64,000 nt of DNA from Weissella koreensis KCTC 3621 (GCF_000277645.1 NZ_AKGG01000012.1:62001-126000); one strand, 5' to 3'. Numbered from the stretch's first letter, positions 43,683 to 53,019 are shown. The notes: generated by a model from the letters alone, not told the origin. A program made the numbers and translations.

Positions 43683-45155
43683 TTATTTCGACTTACGATC
43701 ATTGTTTTTAATAGGTAATGTAATTCTAAAAATCGACCCATGACCTTCAGCAGATTCCAAGATGATGGTCCCACCATAGCCCTCAATCAATTTTTGAGCA
43801 ATACTTAAGCCCAAACCATTTCCACCTTGCTTACGTGATCGAGCTTTATCAACACGATAAAAGCGATCAAAAACATGATGGGCTTCCTCAGGACTAATCC
43901 CTTCACCAAAATCTTGTACCGCAATCTGAACTTGTCCTCCATTACGTGACACAGAATAGTGAATTTCTTTGCGATCGCGTGAGTATTTCACAGCATTATC
44001 AGATAAAATAATCATAATTTGCTCCAAATGATCTCGTGACATATTTACAAAAGTTGGATGTTTTAAATCATCATCCAGAATAAAAGTAAAATCATCATGG
44101 ATCATTTTGAAATTATTATATACTAAGGTTACCACTTCACGAATATCAGTATTTCCATCTTTAAAAGCTAATTCCACTTGGTCTGCACGTGTCAAATCCA
44201 ACATTTCTTGGACCAATCCTTGCATCCGGCTAATTTCCTTTAAAGATGCTTCAATTGATTCATTTAAAATCTTAGGATCATCCTTACCCCAACGGTTTAA
44301 GAGTTCCATATGGCCCTTAACAATTGCTACTGGCGTACGAAGTTCGTGCGAAACATCTTCCACAAACTGATGTTGAGCCATCATAGTATGTTGCATTTGA
44401 TCTAAACTACGATTCACAATTTTACCTAAATCAGTTATTTCATCATTTCTAGTTCCATCTGAGTCAACTCGAGCCTGCGATTGAGAATCAATTCTAGCTG
44501 AATCTACCACTTTTTTAATATCATCCATCGGTCTCAACAGATAATCAGCTAACCAGTAACCCCAAATTGCAGTAAAGAAAACTCCCAAAAGTGTTGCTAT
44601 AATCGTAATCATATAAATTCGATTAAATAAACGGTTAAATTGTTCTAAATTATTATCTAATCGAATGACTCCGATCGTTTTACCATTTTTATTATGAATG
44701 GTTTTATAACCAACCAATGTTTGATTACCATTTTGGTCATGTTCTAAATGAATCTTTCTATTTTCTAAATTAATCATTGCCGGTTTATGTTTGGGATAAA
44801 CTTGATACGATCCATCGTAAATTATGATTTTAAAGTCAGGGCGCATAGTTTCTACCAATCCGACCTCTTGTTTTTGTGACAAGGCGTTATCTCCAATAAT
44901 CGCTGATTCAATTTCTTGCGATTTAACCTTGTCAATTGGGACCTTTTCTAATCGTTGGGCTACCCAATTAAGAGATTCCCGCGATGAAATTTTTTCATCC
45001 ACCAACATACGATTAGCAAATGCCATAATTAAAATGTAACTAAAAATTATAAATATTAAAAAAAATCCCAATGCTGAGCCCATGGCCCACTTCCATTTAA
45101 GTGACAAACCTGGCTTTTGCTTGGGATTATTTTTAACAATGGCTGTTTTATCCAT
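43683..45155 (-). CDS. Sensor histidine kinase (ArlS/LisK-like)
   Basis: A 490-residue membrane kinase. Two membrane segments (about 27-48 and 178-200) flank an extracellular sensor domain, then a HAMP linker, the HisKA box HQFVEDVSHELRTPVAIVKG with the phospho-acceptor His near 269, and the ATPase boxes IMIILSDNAVKYSRD (N), DFGEGISPEEAHHVFDRFYRVD (G1/F) and GGNGLGLSIAQKLI (G2). It follows the response-regulator gene by 16 bases. The closest match I recognise is the ArlS/LisK group, involved in envelope stress and adhesion in Firmicutes. Confidence 0.9.
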   Translation of the reverse strand: MDKTAIVKNNPKQKPGLSLKWKWAMGSALGFFLIFIIFSYILIMAFANRMLVDEKISSRESLNWVAQRLEKVPIDKVKSQEIESAIIGDNALSQKQEVGLVETMRPDFKIIIYDGSYQVYPKHKPAMINLENRKIHLEHDQNGNQTLVGYKTIHNKNGKTIGVIRLDNNLEQFNRLFNRIYMITIIATLLGVFFTAIWGYWLADYLLRPMDDIKKVVDSARIDSQSQARVDSDGTRNDEITDLGKIVNRSLDQMQHTMMAQHQFVEDVSHELRTPVAIVKGHMELLNRWGKDDPKILNESIEASLKEISRMQGLVQEMLDLTRADQVELAFKDGNTDIREVVTLVYNNFKMIHDDFTFILDDDLKHPTFVNMSRDHLEQIMIILSDNAVKYSRDRKEIHYSVSRNGGQVQIAVQDFGEGISPEEAHHVFDRFYRVDKARSRKQGGNGLGLSIAQKLIEGYGGTIILESAEGHGSIFRITLPIKNNDRKSK

Positions 45156-45171
45156 TGTATCTCTCCAAATT

Positions 45172-45861
45172 CTATTGACGCATCACATAACCGGTTCCAC
45201 GAACAGTTTGAATATATGAAGTTTTAGAGTCACTATAATCAATTTTATTACGTAGGTAACGGATATAAACATCTACAACATTGGTTTCAACGTTATCATC
45301 ATATCCCCAAACCTTGGCCAAAAGTACTTCTCTTGATTGAACAACATTAATATTCTCCATCAAAATAACAAGTAATTCATATTCGCGTTTCGTTAAATTG
45401 ATAATTTCATCACCACGTCGCGCAATTCGATTTTCTTTTTCAACCACCAAATCACGATACTTTACAATACTTTGATGACTAGCATGCTCTTCAGTTTCAA
45501 TATTAATTCGACGCAATAAAGCCCGGATACGTGCCAACAATTCTTCAATTGCAAACGGCTTTACAACATAATCGTCAGCCCCATAGTCTAACCCTGAAAC
45601 GCGATCAATAACTGAATCACGAGCCGTCATCATAATAATAGGTGTGTTTTTGACTTCTCGAAGTCTACGTGCAACTTCTAACCCACTTAATTCTGGTAAC
45701 ATTAGATCTAATAGAATCAAATCGAAATTTTCTTCTAACGATATTTCTAACCCAGTTCGACCATTATCGGCAACTGTCGTTTCATAGCCTTCATGTTGTA
45801 ATTCTAACTCAACAAATCGTGCTAAATTTTCCTCATCTTCAATTATCAAAATTTTATTCAT
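45172..45861 (-). CDS. OmpR-family response regulator (ArlR/LisR-like)
   Basis: A 229-residue protein with a receiver domain (KILIIEDEENLARFVELELQHEG, acceptor Asp in LILLDLMLPELSG near 52, Lys in YVVKPFAIEELLARIRALLRR near 104) and a winged-helix DNA-binding domain with LTKREYELLVILMENINVVQSRE near 158 and NVVDVYIRYLRNKID. It strongly resembles ArlR and LisR. It leads the two-gene operon with the kinase. An inverted repeat (45898-45912) stands at the promoter and may be its own site. Confidence 0.92.
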   Translation of the reverse strand: MNKILIIEDEENLARFVELELQHEGYETTVADNGRTGLEISLEENFDLILLDLMLPELSGLEVARRLREVKNTPIIMMTARDSVIDRVSGLDYGADDYVVKPFAIEELLARIRALLRRINIETEEHASHQSIVKYRDLVVEKENRIARRGDEIINLTKREYELLVILMENINVVQSREVLLAKVWGYDDNVETNVVDVYIRYLRNKIDYSDSKTSYIQTVRGTGYVMRQ

Positions 45862-45897
45862 CTTAGCACCCTATTCTTTCAAAACATTATTTTTAAC

Positions 45898-45912
45898 AAA
45901 CTTATTAAGTTT
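45898..45912 (-). promoter_or_regulatory. Inverted repeat at the response-regulator promoter
   Basis: AAACTT, 3 bases, AAGTTT, next to a possible promoter on the minus strand (TTGATG, 17 bases, TTAAAC). It may be an autoregulatory site. Confidence 0.4.
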
Positions 45913-46019
45913 AACATAAATATCTAATTTTCATCAAGTAAATACTAATTTAATAGAGTTTTTTCATATTTAACGCAGCGAGGTATTATATTGCATACAA
46001 TTTAAAAATATTTTTAACT

Positions 46020-46784
46020 TTAATTCTCAGAATTTATTACTTTTAGTTGATGAATCTTAATCAAACCCAAGGTTATTGGTAACACCATAATAACACCAAA
46101 AAAGGCATACAGCATTGATAAAATAGCTGAAACTAATAATTTAGAATTAACGATATCTCCAATACCATAATTAAGTTTAGCAAACATAATTCCCAAGCTC
46201 AAAAAATCAGCCATAAAACCAAATAAAACAGTATTTAAAGCCGTTCCTATAATTTGATAACCTAGTTGGTAACCTGATCGTATTAATTTATTTACTTCCA
46301 TATCTGGGTGGTGTTCCATAATCTCAGATAATCCTGATGTAATTGCTACAGACGCTTCAGCGATTGCTCCAAGTGTTGCTAACAGTGCGGCTGCAATTCC
46401 CAACTGCCCAAAATTTAAACCAATTTGCAAAGATAAGCCTTCCAACTCTTCTGAATTTTCAACGGTAAATCCTTGTACAAAGTTTAAATGTTCAACAGGA
46501 ATAATCACCAAAATTAAAATCAACATAACGATTAAACTACTTTTCAATGATACCATCGTAGTTTCTTCATCAGCTCCAGCACTATATATCGTAATCAATA
46601 AGACCAAACTACTCCCAATTAATAACACCATAAACATACTAAATCCCCAACTAATTAAGAGAAGCATGCCCATTAATAAAATAAAATTAATCCATAGACT
46701 AACAAAAGCACCCATTCCTTTTTTACCACCAATAACTACCATTAATACTAGTAAAATGAGTGCTAAAACGAATGTAACTGACAT
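46020..46784 (-). CDS. YibE/F family multi-pass membrane protein (second of pair)
   Basis: A 254-residue protein with about six or seven hydrophobic segments and the YibE/F signatures LGAIAEASVAITSGLSEI near 138 and GYQLGYQIIGTALNTVLFGFMA near 172. It overlaps the preceding yibE-type gene by one base. The family is found as such pairs in lactobacilli; its function is not known, though a transporter role is likely from the topology. It ends the mutM-coaE-dnaB-dnaI-yibE-yibF run. Confidence 0.85.
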   Translation of the reverse strand: MSVTFVLALILLVLMVVIGGKKGMGAFVSLWINFILLMGMLLLISWGFSMFMVLLIGSSLVLLITIYSAGADEETTMVSLKSSLIVMLILILVIIPVEHLNFVQGFTVENSEELEGLSLQIGLNFGQLGIAAALLATLGAIAEASVAITSGLSEIMEHHPDMEVNKLIRSGYQLGYQIIGTALNTVLFGFMADFLSLGIMFAKLNYGIGDIVNSKLLVSAILSMLYAFFGVIMVLPITLGLIKIHQLKVINSEN

Positions 46785-47896
46785 TAATTAAGCCTCCTTT
46801 TGTGCATTTCATACTTAGAATCAATGATAACCCACAAAATTCCAGCTGGAACTGTTAACACAATTCCGATCGCACTAATCAGAGTTTGAACCATCCCCAA
46901 TGCCATGTTCATATCATAAGTATACCCAATGTTATTCCCATTTCTTAAAAACAAAATAGCCATCGGGATCTGTCCAGCAATAAAAATCAAGAATAACACG
47001 TTGGTTAATGCTCCGAATATTTCTTGTCCTACATGTCGTCCTGCAATTATTAATTCTTTCGTTGTTACATCATGATTTTCTTTTCTTAATGCAAATAAAG
47101 TAGCAATCATGTCCGTTGATTCATCCATGACTGCCCCCAAAACTCCTACTAACGTCATTGAAAAAAACATTGGAACGGGTAATTGTGTAATGAACCCTAA
47201 CAATTCAAAGTTAACACCTTGATTATGATTCAACTTAAAAACTAAAGCAGCTAAAAGCATTGTAATAAGTGTAGTTGTAACCACTGTTGCAAAAATCACC
47301 CATGTTTGCCTTTTTTTAAATCCCATCACCAATCCAAGAGTCAATGCAGACACAATTAAACTAAAGATCACAAATAATGGTAATAAATAATGGGTCCCAG
47401 TTTTTAAATTTAAATCAATAGTAATAATAAATAAAATTGTATTTAAAACCAAAGAAATGGCTGTTAGACGTCCAGACTTCCCCATCAAATTAATTAACAA
47501 ACCAATTAGTGCAATTAATAACGGAATCCAGGTGGCATCTCTTTTAACATTATCAAAGTTCCAAGCATCCCCTTGTTGACGTAAAAAAATCTGCATTTTT
47601 GGCTTTAATTTTTGATCCATTCCTTGACTACTATCATAATTATTTTCAATCCAAATTTTTTCACCTTGACGATCAGTGTTTAAAAATTTAGCTTTAACTT
47701 TTTGTCGATAATTAGTCACACGATTCAGATATGCATCAGTCGAATTATTTTCATCAATTACTTTAACTTTTTCTATCAATACAACAGGTTTACTATATAA
47801 CGATGCATCATGCCGTAATCCAAAATATGTAAATAATATAACTGTTAATAGACATAACCAAAACAAAAAATGTCTCTTGCCTTTATTTAATATCAT
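46784..47896 (-). CDS. YibE/F family multi-pass membrane protein (first of pair)
   Basis: A 370-residue protein. One N-terminal membrane segment (about 9-25) is followed by an extracellular domain of about 95 residues and then seven or so membrane segments. The family motif LVGVLGAVMDESTDMIATLFAL near 246 and GRHVGQEIFGALTNVLFLIFIAG after it align with the same two motifs in the adjacent gene. Its ATG overlaps the dnaI stop (ATGA), so it is translated together with a replication gene. Function is unknown. Confidence 0.85.
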   Translation of the reverse strand: MILNKGKRHFLFWLCLLTVILFTYFGLRHDASLYSKPVVLIEKVKVIDENNSTDAYLNRVTNYRQKVKAKFLNTDRQGEKIWIENNYDSSQGMDQKLKPKMQIFLRQQGDAWNFDNVKRDATWIPLLIALIGLLINLMGKSGRLTAISLVLNTILFIITIDLNLKTGTHYLLPLFVIFSLIVSALTLGLVMGFKKRQTWVIFATVVTTTLITMLLAALVFKLNHNQGVNFELLGFITQLPVPMFFSMTLVGVLGAVMDESTDMIATLFALRKENHDVTTKELIIAGRHVGQEIFGALTNVLFLIFIAGQIPMAILFLRNGNNIGYTYDMNMALGMVQTLISAIGIVLTVPAGILWVIIDSKYEMHKRRLN

Positions 47897-48876
47897 GGAT
47901 TTAGCCTTCTATTTTGGCCGTTAACTGGGATCTCCTTTGCTAAATATTTAATTCTTTGCATAATTCGAGCAGCTTTAACTGGTTCAGCCCCATTCTTGGT
48001 CAATGTGAAGTGTTCTTCCTCTAATTGTTTCATAGAGAAGTTAGATGTAAAAAATGTTGCTAGTCCATTTTGCATTCGATAATCAAGAACAACACTCAAA
48101 ACATCATCTCGAATCCAACCACTTCCATCACTTTCAGCTCCAATGTCATCTAAAACTAGAATATCTACCAATTTCATATCTGACCGTACTGTCTTAGTGT
48201 CAATACTGTGATCACTTATTGCATCTTTCATATTGGTAGCCAAAGTTGGATAGTGCAACAATAATACATCAATATCATCAAAAGACAGTTGATTAGCCAT
48301 TGCTCCCATCAAATAAGTTTTACCTACCCCATATGGTCCTTGTAAATAAGCACCTTGATGAAATTCTTGAGGCCGATCAACATAATCTTCAATAAATTCC
48401 GAAACTGCTAAGACAGCGGCAGTCATTCCCGAATCCATTGACTTAAAATCATTCATTGTGGCCGATTTTAATTGTTTAGGCATACCAATTGCCATAATTT
48501 TACTAGCTGCTCGTAACTTTTCATGTTGTTTTTGCATTTTTTGACTTGCTCGATATTGAATCACCACACGTTTATCAACAAATAACAACTCTGGATCATA
48601 ACCAGGATGAACATCTGGTAAGCCATCTTGTTGTTTTTTATTTTGCAAATAATATTCATAGATGGTTGCTAAATCGCGATTGAAAATTGCTTCGCTTAAA
48701 TCCGGCTGATGCTCTTGAATAAAATTTTTAATTTCTGCATCTTCCAACATAATTTGCCTTATTTTTTCATATTCATTTCTCATTTGAGGCCGCTTTTTTA
48801 AAATATCTTGGAATGATTTTCCAATATTTTGAGTTCCTCGATTATTTTGAAAATTAAATGGTTCTACATTTGGCAT
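47893..48876 (-). CDS. dnaI: Primosomal helicase-loader ATPase DnaI
   Basis: A 327-residue AAA+ protein of the DnaC/DnaI type that loads the replicative helicase. It has an N-terminal helicase-binding domain (about 1-130), then Walker A QGPYGVGKTYLMGAMANQL near 180, Walker B VDILVLDDIGAESDGSGWIRDDVL near 230 and sensor 1 FFTSNFSM near 275. The start is 48876, after AAGGAG; the dnaB stop lies two bases before it. It forms an operon with dnaB, its partner in the primosome. Confidence 0.93.
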   Translation of the reverse strand: MPNVEPFNFQNNRGTQNIGKSFQDILKKRPQMRNEYEKIRQIMLEDAEIKNFIQEHQPDLSEAIFNRDLATIYEYYLQNKKQQDGLPDVHPGYDPELLFVDKRVVIQYRASQKMQKQHEKLRAASKIMAIGMPKQLKSATMNDFKSMDSGMTAAVLAVSEFIEDYVDRPQEFHQGAYLQGPYGVGKTYLMGAMANQLSFDDIDVLLLHYPTLATNMKDAISDHSIDTKTVRSDMKLVDILVLDDIGAESDGSGWIRDDVLSVVLDYRMQNGLATFFTSNFSMKQLEEEHFTLTKNGAEPVKAARIMQRIKYLAKEIPVNGQNRRLNP

Positions 48877-48878
48877 TA

Positions 48879-50171
48879 TCACTCCTTTTTGATGGCACGC
48901 TTAGCTTCCATCTGGGCTAACATTTTATCTAGTTTAGCCTGATCGGCTGAGCTAACCTCCTGAATTGGTTGATTGTCCCAATCGGGTTTTGTTTCATGTT
49001 TCTGCTGTCCAGCTCGACTTGATGTACGATTCTGCTGACCTTGTTTAATTTTTTTCTCTCGTTGCTGAATATACTTAATGGCCTCACTGGGCGTTTTAAT
49101 GTTAGCCTGAGCCCAATCTGAATAAGTTGCCTCTAAGATTGCTTTCGGCAAAGTTTTGCGATCTTGTAAAACACTCAGTGTATATAATTCTATATTTATA
49201 ACCGGGTTAGGTAACCGTCCATATTTTATTAATTGCTCAATTGCATATTGTTCGCTTGCCGTTACGACACCCCCACGTTGTTCGCGAATATTTTTTAAAA
49301 ATTCTAATGGGCTCAACTGGTTAGCTTGATCAATTAGGATATTTCCTGTCTTGGGTTGTACATCAGTTACAGGTTGGATCGTAACTTCTTGTCGCTGCTG
49401 AAATTCTTGACGTAACTCATTTTCGATTCCTTTAATGTCAATTTGATGATCGTCAAGCATATGCCCTTGTATAAGTCGAATTAATTTTAAATCATCAATT
49501 GCATATAATTTTTTGAAAAGCATTAAATTATCTTTATTTTTCAATAAAGTCATCCGAGAAACTCCATACACCTTTAACATTTCAAACATTAAATCAAAAT
49601 CAATAGTTGGCTGATCCTTTTGACGAGCTTCATCCCATGCTGTTGACCTTTTATTAATCGGCTTCAACGGTTCAATCTGATCAAAATTATCCTCTCGAAT
49701 AATATCAAATAATCCCTTTGACACATTATTTCCCTCAATTTCTGCTGAATCAGGTAATAAACTTGTTTTTAATATCTCAAATTGATCATCACCTAAATAA
49801 GATGAAAGAAGTTTCACTAGCAATTTATCACTAAGAAAATTTTCAGCATCAATCGGTTGATTTATTTCATAAACCCATTGTGATTCTAATGTTAATACTT
49901 GTTCGAAAGTCCGAATCAGCCCATAGCCTTCTAGCTTTTCACGTGCTTGAATCAAACGTGGACCAGATAGGTTCAATTGATTCAATAATTCAACGTGCGT
50001 GATGGTTACATCTTTATTTGATCTTTGAGGTTGATGCATCAAGGCCATATAAACTGTAAAGGCTTCAATCCCAATTAATGGTAAGTATAAATTACTTAAA
50101 CTGGTTAAATTTTTAAGGGTTAAATTTTCAATACCCACGACTTTAAATTTTTGATGAATATTAAAAGACAT
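48879..50171 (-). CDS. dnaB: Replication initiation/membrane attachment protein DnaB (DnaD-like domains)
   Basis: A 430-residue protein with an N-terminal winged-helix region (about 1-115, LTSLSNLYLPLIGIEAFTVYMALM) and a DnaB/DnaD C-terminal domain (about 290-375) containing SPLEFLKNIREQRGGVVTASEQYAIEQL and VLQDRKTLPKAILEATYSDWAQANIKT. The last 55 residues are polar and probably disordered. In Firmicutes DnaB works with DnaD and DnaI to load the helicase at the origin and at restart sites. It is followed by dnaI and lies 22 bases after coaE. Confidence 0.92.
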   Translation of the reverse strand: MSFNIHQKFKVVGIENLTLKNLTSLSNLYLPLIGIEAFTVYMALMHQPQRSNKDVTITHVELLNQLNLSGPRLIQAREKLEGYGLIRTFEQVLTLESQWVYEINQPIDAENFLSDKLLVKLLSSYLGDDQFEILKTSLLPDSAEIEGNNVSKGLFDIIREDNFDQIEPLKPINKRSTAWDEARQKDQPTIDFDLMFEMLKVYGVSRMTLLKNKDNLMLFKKLYAIDDLKLIRLIQGHMLDDHQIDIKGIENELRQEFQQRQEVTIQPVTDVQPKTGNILIDQANQLSPLEFLKNIREQRGGVVTASEQYAIEQLIKYGRLPNPVINIELYTLSVLQDRKTLPKAILEATYSDWAQANIKTPSEAIKYIQQREKKIKQGQQNRTSSRAGQQKHETKPDWDNQPIQEVSSADQAKLDKMLAQMEAKRAIKKE

Positions 50172-50193
50172 TAGTCCCCCACTTTCATAATTT

Positions 50194-50784
50194 TTAATTC
50201 TTCAATTCACTGATAATATGATCAACTTTAGCATGCATTCGATCTAACCGATCATTTTCAACAACATAATCAGCCATCTGCACTTTTTGGTCTAATGGCA
50301 TTTGTGCCTTAATACGCTGACGAGCTTCTAGTAAAGTTAGATGATTTCGCTTCATCAACCGTATTTGTTGCTCTTCAGGTTCAACCGTAACCACAATAGT
50401 TTTATCTACTCCTGCTGCATTGTTAGTTTCAAACAATAAAGGAATTTCCAAAAACACAAGTTCATGCCCATCATTAAATAGTTTTTGTGCCTGTTGAATC
50501 AAAATTTGATTGATTTTTGGATGCATAATTGCATTCAATTGATCTATTTTTTGTGTATCACCAAAAACAACACTCCCCAACAATTGTCGATTGAGTGACC
50601 CGTCTTGGTTTATGATTTGAGGACCAAATTGCAACTCCAGCGCATGTAACGTAGATGAACCAGGTTCAACAATTTCACGACTAATAACATCTGCATCTAA
50701 GACTGGATACCCTTTTTCACGAATATAATTTGCAACACTCGATTTACCGGTTGCAATCCCTCCAGTAATTCCAATTTCAAGCAT
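50194..50784 (-). CDS. coaE: Dephospho-CoA kinase
   Basis: A 196-residue P-loop kinase for the last step of coenzyme A synthesis. Walker A is LEIGITGGIATGKSSVANYI at the N-terminus; DADVISREIVEPGS near 32 and LVFLEIPLLFETN near 108 are family motifs, and the lid segment is RLMKRNHLTLLEARQRIKAQ. I start at 50784 (MLEIGITGG), with GAGG 8 bases upstream; 19 more codons are open but overlap the end of mutM. The order mutM-coaE-dnaB-dnaI is standard in lactobacilli. Confidence 0.94.
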   Translation of the reverse strand: MLEIGITGGIATGKSSVANYIREKGYPVLDADVISREIVEPGSSTLHALELQFGPQIINQDGSLNRQLLGSVVFGDTQKIDQLNAIMHPKINQILIQQAQKLFNDGHELVFLEIPLLFETNNAAGVDKTIVVTVEPEEQQIRLMKRNHLTLLEARQRIKAQMPLDQKVQMADYVVENDRLDRMHAKVDHIISELKN

Positions 50785-50797
50785 GTTTAAATCCTCT

Positions 50798-51625
50798 TTA
50801 ATCGTGCAACACTTGGCAATGTGGGCAATAAGTAGTTCCACGTTGTGCTACCTTAGTTTTAACAAGAATCGTTCCACATCGATAACAAGGTTCTCCTACT
50901 CGACCATAAACCTTCAATTGATTTTGAAAGGTCCCGGCCTCACCAAAAGCAGTGGTAAATGAATGAACTGTTGTTCCATGATTTTTAGTGGCCAAAGCTA
51001 ATTCATCAATAATAGCTTTGCGTAAATGGGTCAGATGTTCTAAATCAATAGTATTTGCTGGTTGTAATGGGTGAATTTTTGCCATCCATAATGTTTCATC
51101 AACATAAATATTACCTAACCCAGCGATATGACTTTGATCCAATAGAAATGGTTTAATAGCACCTTTCCTTTGAAACTCTTTTTGCATGTACTCTAAAGTC
51201 AAATCATCTTCAGTTGGCTCAGGTCCAATTTTAGCCAACCCGGCCACCTGCATTGTATTAGGTGTATCGACTAAATTCATCCGTCCAAATTTACGAGTAT
51301 CCCGATAAAAAAGATCGATCTCATCATCCAGATGGAAGGTGATCAAATCATGCTTTCCTGGCTCTGTCCCAGCGGGAACTGTATAATACGCCCCTTCCAT
51401 GCGTAAATGCGACACTAACGTTTTATTTCCACTCAATCTGAATAACAAATATTTTCCACGGCGATCTATTTTTTCTATCTTACGATCAGCCATTTCTGCA
51501 TCAAATTCCGCTTCTGACATACCGACAATTTTTTCCCAACGTACTTCAACTTTTAAAATTGTCCGACCTTGAACAAGATTTGTTAATCCTCGTCGAACTG
51601 TTTCTACTTCTGGTAGCTCTGGCAT
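50798..51625 (-). CDS. mutM: Formamidopyrimidine-DNA glycosylase
   Basis: A 275-residue base-excision repair enzyme that removes 8-oxoguanine and related lesions. It begins MPELPEVETVRRGL, where Pro after Met is the catalytic nucleophile and Glu follows, so the start must be 51625; TAGGAG stands before it. The helix-two-turn-helix is in QSHIAGLGNIYVDETLW near 165. The C-terminal zinc finger has CYRCG and CPHCQ pairs. The enzyme appears complete. It leads the mutM-coaE-dnaB-dnaI operon. Confidence 0.95.
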   Translation of the reverse strand: MPELPEVETVRRGLTNLVQGRTILKVEVRWEKIVGMSEAEFDAEMADRKIEKIDRRGKYLLFRLSGNKTLVSHLRMEGAYYTVPAGTEPGKHDLITFHLDDEIDLFYRDTRKFGRMNLVDTPNTMQVAGLAKIGPEPTEDDLTLEYMQKEFQRKGAIKPFLLDQSHIAGLGNIYVDETLWMAKIHPLQPANTIDLEHLTHLRKAIIDELALATKNHGTTVHSFTTAFGEAGTFQNQLKVYGRVGEPCYRCGTILVKTKVAQRGTTYCPHCQVLHD

Positions 51626-51751
51626 ATAGTCTCCTAACCGTTGATATAACAACACTTTAACGTACAACCACTAACTGAGGCGCTAATTTTTTTATTTTAT
51701 ATCTTTTTTCTTTGTGAAATCAAATAATTCAATGTCAATTATTACTTCCCT

Positions 51752-51760
51752 ATTGTACCA
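51752..51760 (-). promoter_or_regulatory. Extended -10 promoter of mutM operon
   Basis: TGGTACAAT on the minus strand, about 127 bases before the mutM start. The same nonamer is found upstream of the HIT gene. No clear -35. Confidence 0.45.
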
Positions 51761-51894
51761 AATAATTGAAGAATTTATTAATATCAGTTATGCGTTGTCT
51801 CACACTGAAATTAAATTTAAAGAAAGCTATCATTTAATGTTTCATCATCGCCTGCAAAAAACGTCTTACAAATAAATTCATTTATAATTTAGTA

Positions 51895-51932
51895 CAAAAA
51901 AACGTATTCCTTCCTTACTCTGGAATACGTAT
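51895..51932 (-). terminator. Intrinsic terminator after the aldose-epimerase-like gene
   Basis: ACGTATTCC and GGAATACGT arms on the minus strand, followed by a run of seven T. Confidence 0.85.
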
Positions 51933-51983
51933 TAAACATAATAACAATTAAAGCTCTTATTTTTTATACAAAACATCAATTCA

Positions 51984-52862
51984 TTAAAAAACTTGAATTG
52001 AATACTCACCAACATATTCATCATTTACATCTAACCGATTAATAACATATTTATCAACTAATTGCCCAGTTGTTTCCAATGTATCCGCAATTCCCCACCA
52101 AGGCTCGATGCAAATAAATGGTGCTTCAACATTCGATTTGGTCCAAATGCCTGCAAATTTAGCATTTTCAATATTAACTTTAATACCATGTTTCTTATCA
52201 GTATCAATGATTTTGATTTCAACTGGACGTTCATCTAGTTCAAGAATTATTGCATCATTTTTGTAGTCTGAACGATTTAATACCAATTCTTTTTTGGCAT
52301 CAAACATAATGTCTTGGTGTAAATCTAAAAACGGTCCATTTAAAACTTTACGTTGATACAACTTAGCTGGCGTAATTTGGATTTGATAGTCTTCAAATTT
52401 TTTGCCACCTGACAATGGAATATTGAAACCAGGGTGTCCTCCCAAGCCAAAATAAATCACTTGCTGATCAATATTTTTAACTAAGTATTTAATTCCAATT
52501 TCACCAATTTCAGATAAGGTAAATATTACATCAAATTGAAATTTAAAAGGATATTGCCGGTGTGTCTCAATAGAATCTTCTAATCGTAATTGAATCATCT
52601 TTGAATCAGCATTAATTATCTTAAAAACTAGATCACGAGCAAATCCATGTTGCGTCATATCATATATTTGGCCTTCAAATTGATATGTATCGTTTTGTAA
52701 GCGTCCAACAATGGGGAAAAGATGAGGTGCATGTCTTCCCCAAATTTCAGGATTAGCTTGCCAAAGATACTCTGTCTCATTATTTTTCAAATAAATACTA
52801 TTTAATTCCGCCCCCTGTTCATTTACAGCTACTCGGACTTTTTCATTTTCTAAATATAGCAT
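51984..52862 (-). CDS. Aldose 1-epimerase family protein (LacX-like)
   Basis: A 292-residue protein of the aldose-1-epimerase superfamily. The start NEKVRVAVNEQGAELNSIYLK and the segments EYLWQANPEIWGRHAPHLFPIVGRL (near 32) and YFGLGGHPGFNIPL (near 145, catalytic His) are typical of the LacX/YihR-type subgroup; FICIEPWWGIADT near 250 has the second conserved acidic residue. It would interconvert anomers of a sugar or sugar phosphate. It is transcribed alone from a promoter with an overlapping cre-like site, so it is probably under carbon control. Confidence 0.88.
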   Translation of the reverse strand: MLYLENEKVRVAVNEQGAELNSIYLKNNETEYLWQANPEIWGRHAPHLFPIVGRLQNDTYQFEGQIYDMTQHGFARDLVFKIINADSKMIQLRLEDSIETHRQYPFKFQFDVIFTLSEIGEIGIKYLVKNIDQQVIYFGLGGHPGFNIPLSGGKKFEDYQIQITPAKLYQRKVLNGPFLDLHQDIMFDAKKELVLNRSDYKNDAIILELDERPVEIKIIDTDKKHGIKVNIENAKFAGIWTKSNVEAPFICIEPWWGIADTLETTGQLVDKYVINRLDVNDEYVGEYSIQVF

Positions 52863-52881
52863 GCTATCCCCCGTGAATTGT

Positions 52882-52895
52882 ATAAAGCGCTTTCA
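52882..52895 (-). promoter_or_regulatory. cre-like CcpA operator at the epimerase-like gene
   Basis: The minus strand has TGAAAGCGCTTTAT, matching 12 of 14 positions of the ideal palindromic cre TGAAAGCGCTTTCA. It lies about 9 bases downstream of the -10, over the likely transcription start, a position where CcpA represses. Confidence 0.6.
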
Positions 52896-52903
52896 ATAAT
52901 TTT

Positions 52904-52931
52904 ATTTTAACAAAGTTTAATCTATTTTCAA
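52904..52931 (-). promoter_or_regulatory. Promoter of the epimerase-like gene
   Basis: TTGAAA, 16 bases, TAAAAT on the minus strand, 42 bases before the start codon. Confidence 0.6.
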
Positions 52932-52944
52932 AATATAATTTAGA

Positions 52945-52979
52945 TAATAAAAGGCTGAGATTATAACAATCTCAGCCAA
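52945..52979 (-). terminator. Intrinsic terminator after topA
   Basis: A perfect stem GGCTGAGATT and its complement around a 4-6 base loop, then TTTTATTAT on the minus strand. Confidence 0.88.
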
Positions 52980-53019
52980 AAATTCAAAATGATCATTCAA
53001 CTGCGCTTATCAAGCTTTA

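Larger units (their letters stand above)
51626..51983. other. Intergenic region between mutM and the aldose-epimerase-like gene
   Basis: About 350 AT-rich bases holding the mutM ribosome site, an extended -10 (51752-51760) and the terminator of the downstream-facing epimerase gene (51895-51932). No other gene or RNA is visible. Confidence 0.6.
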
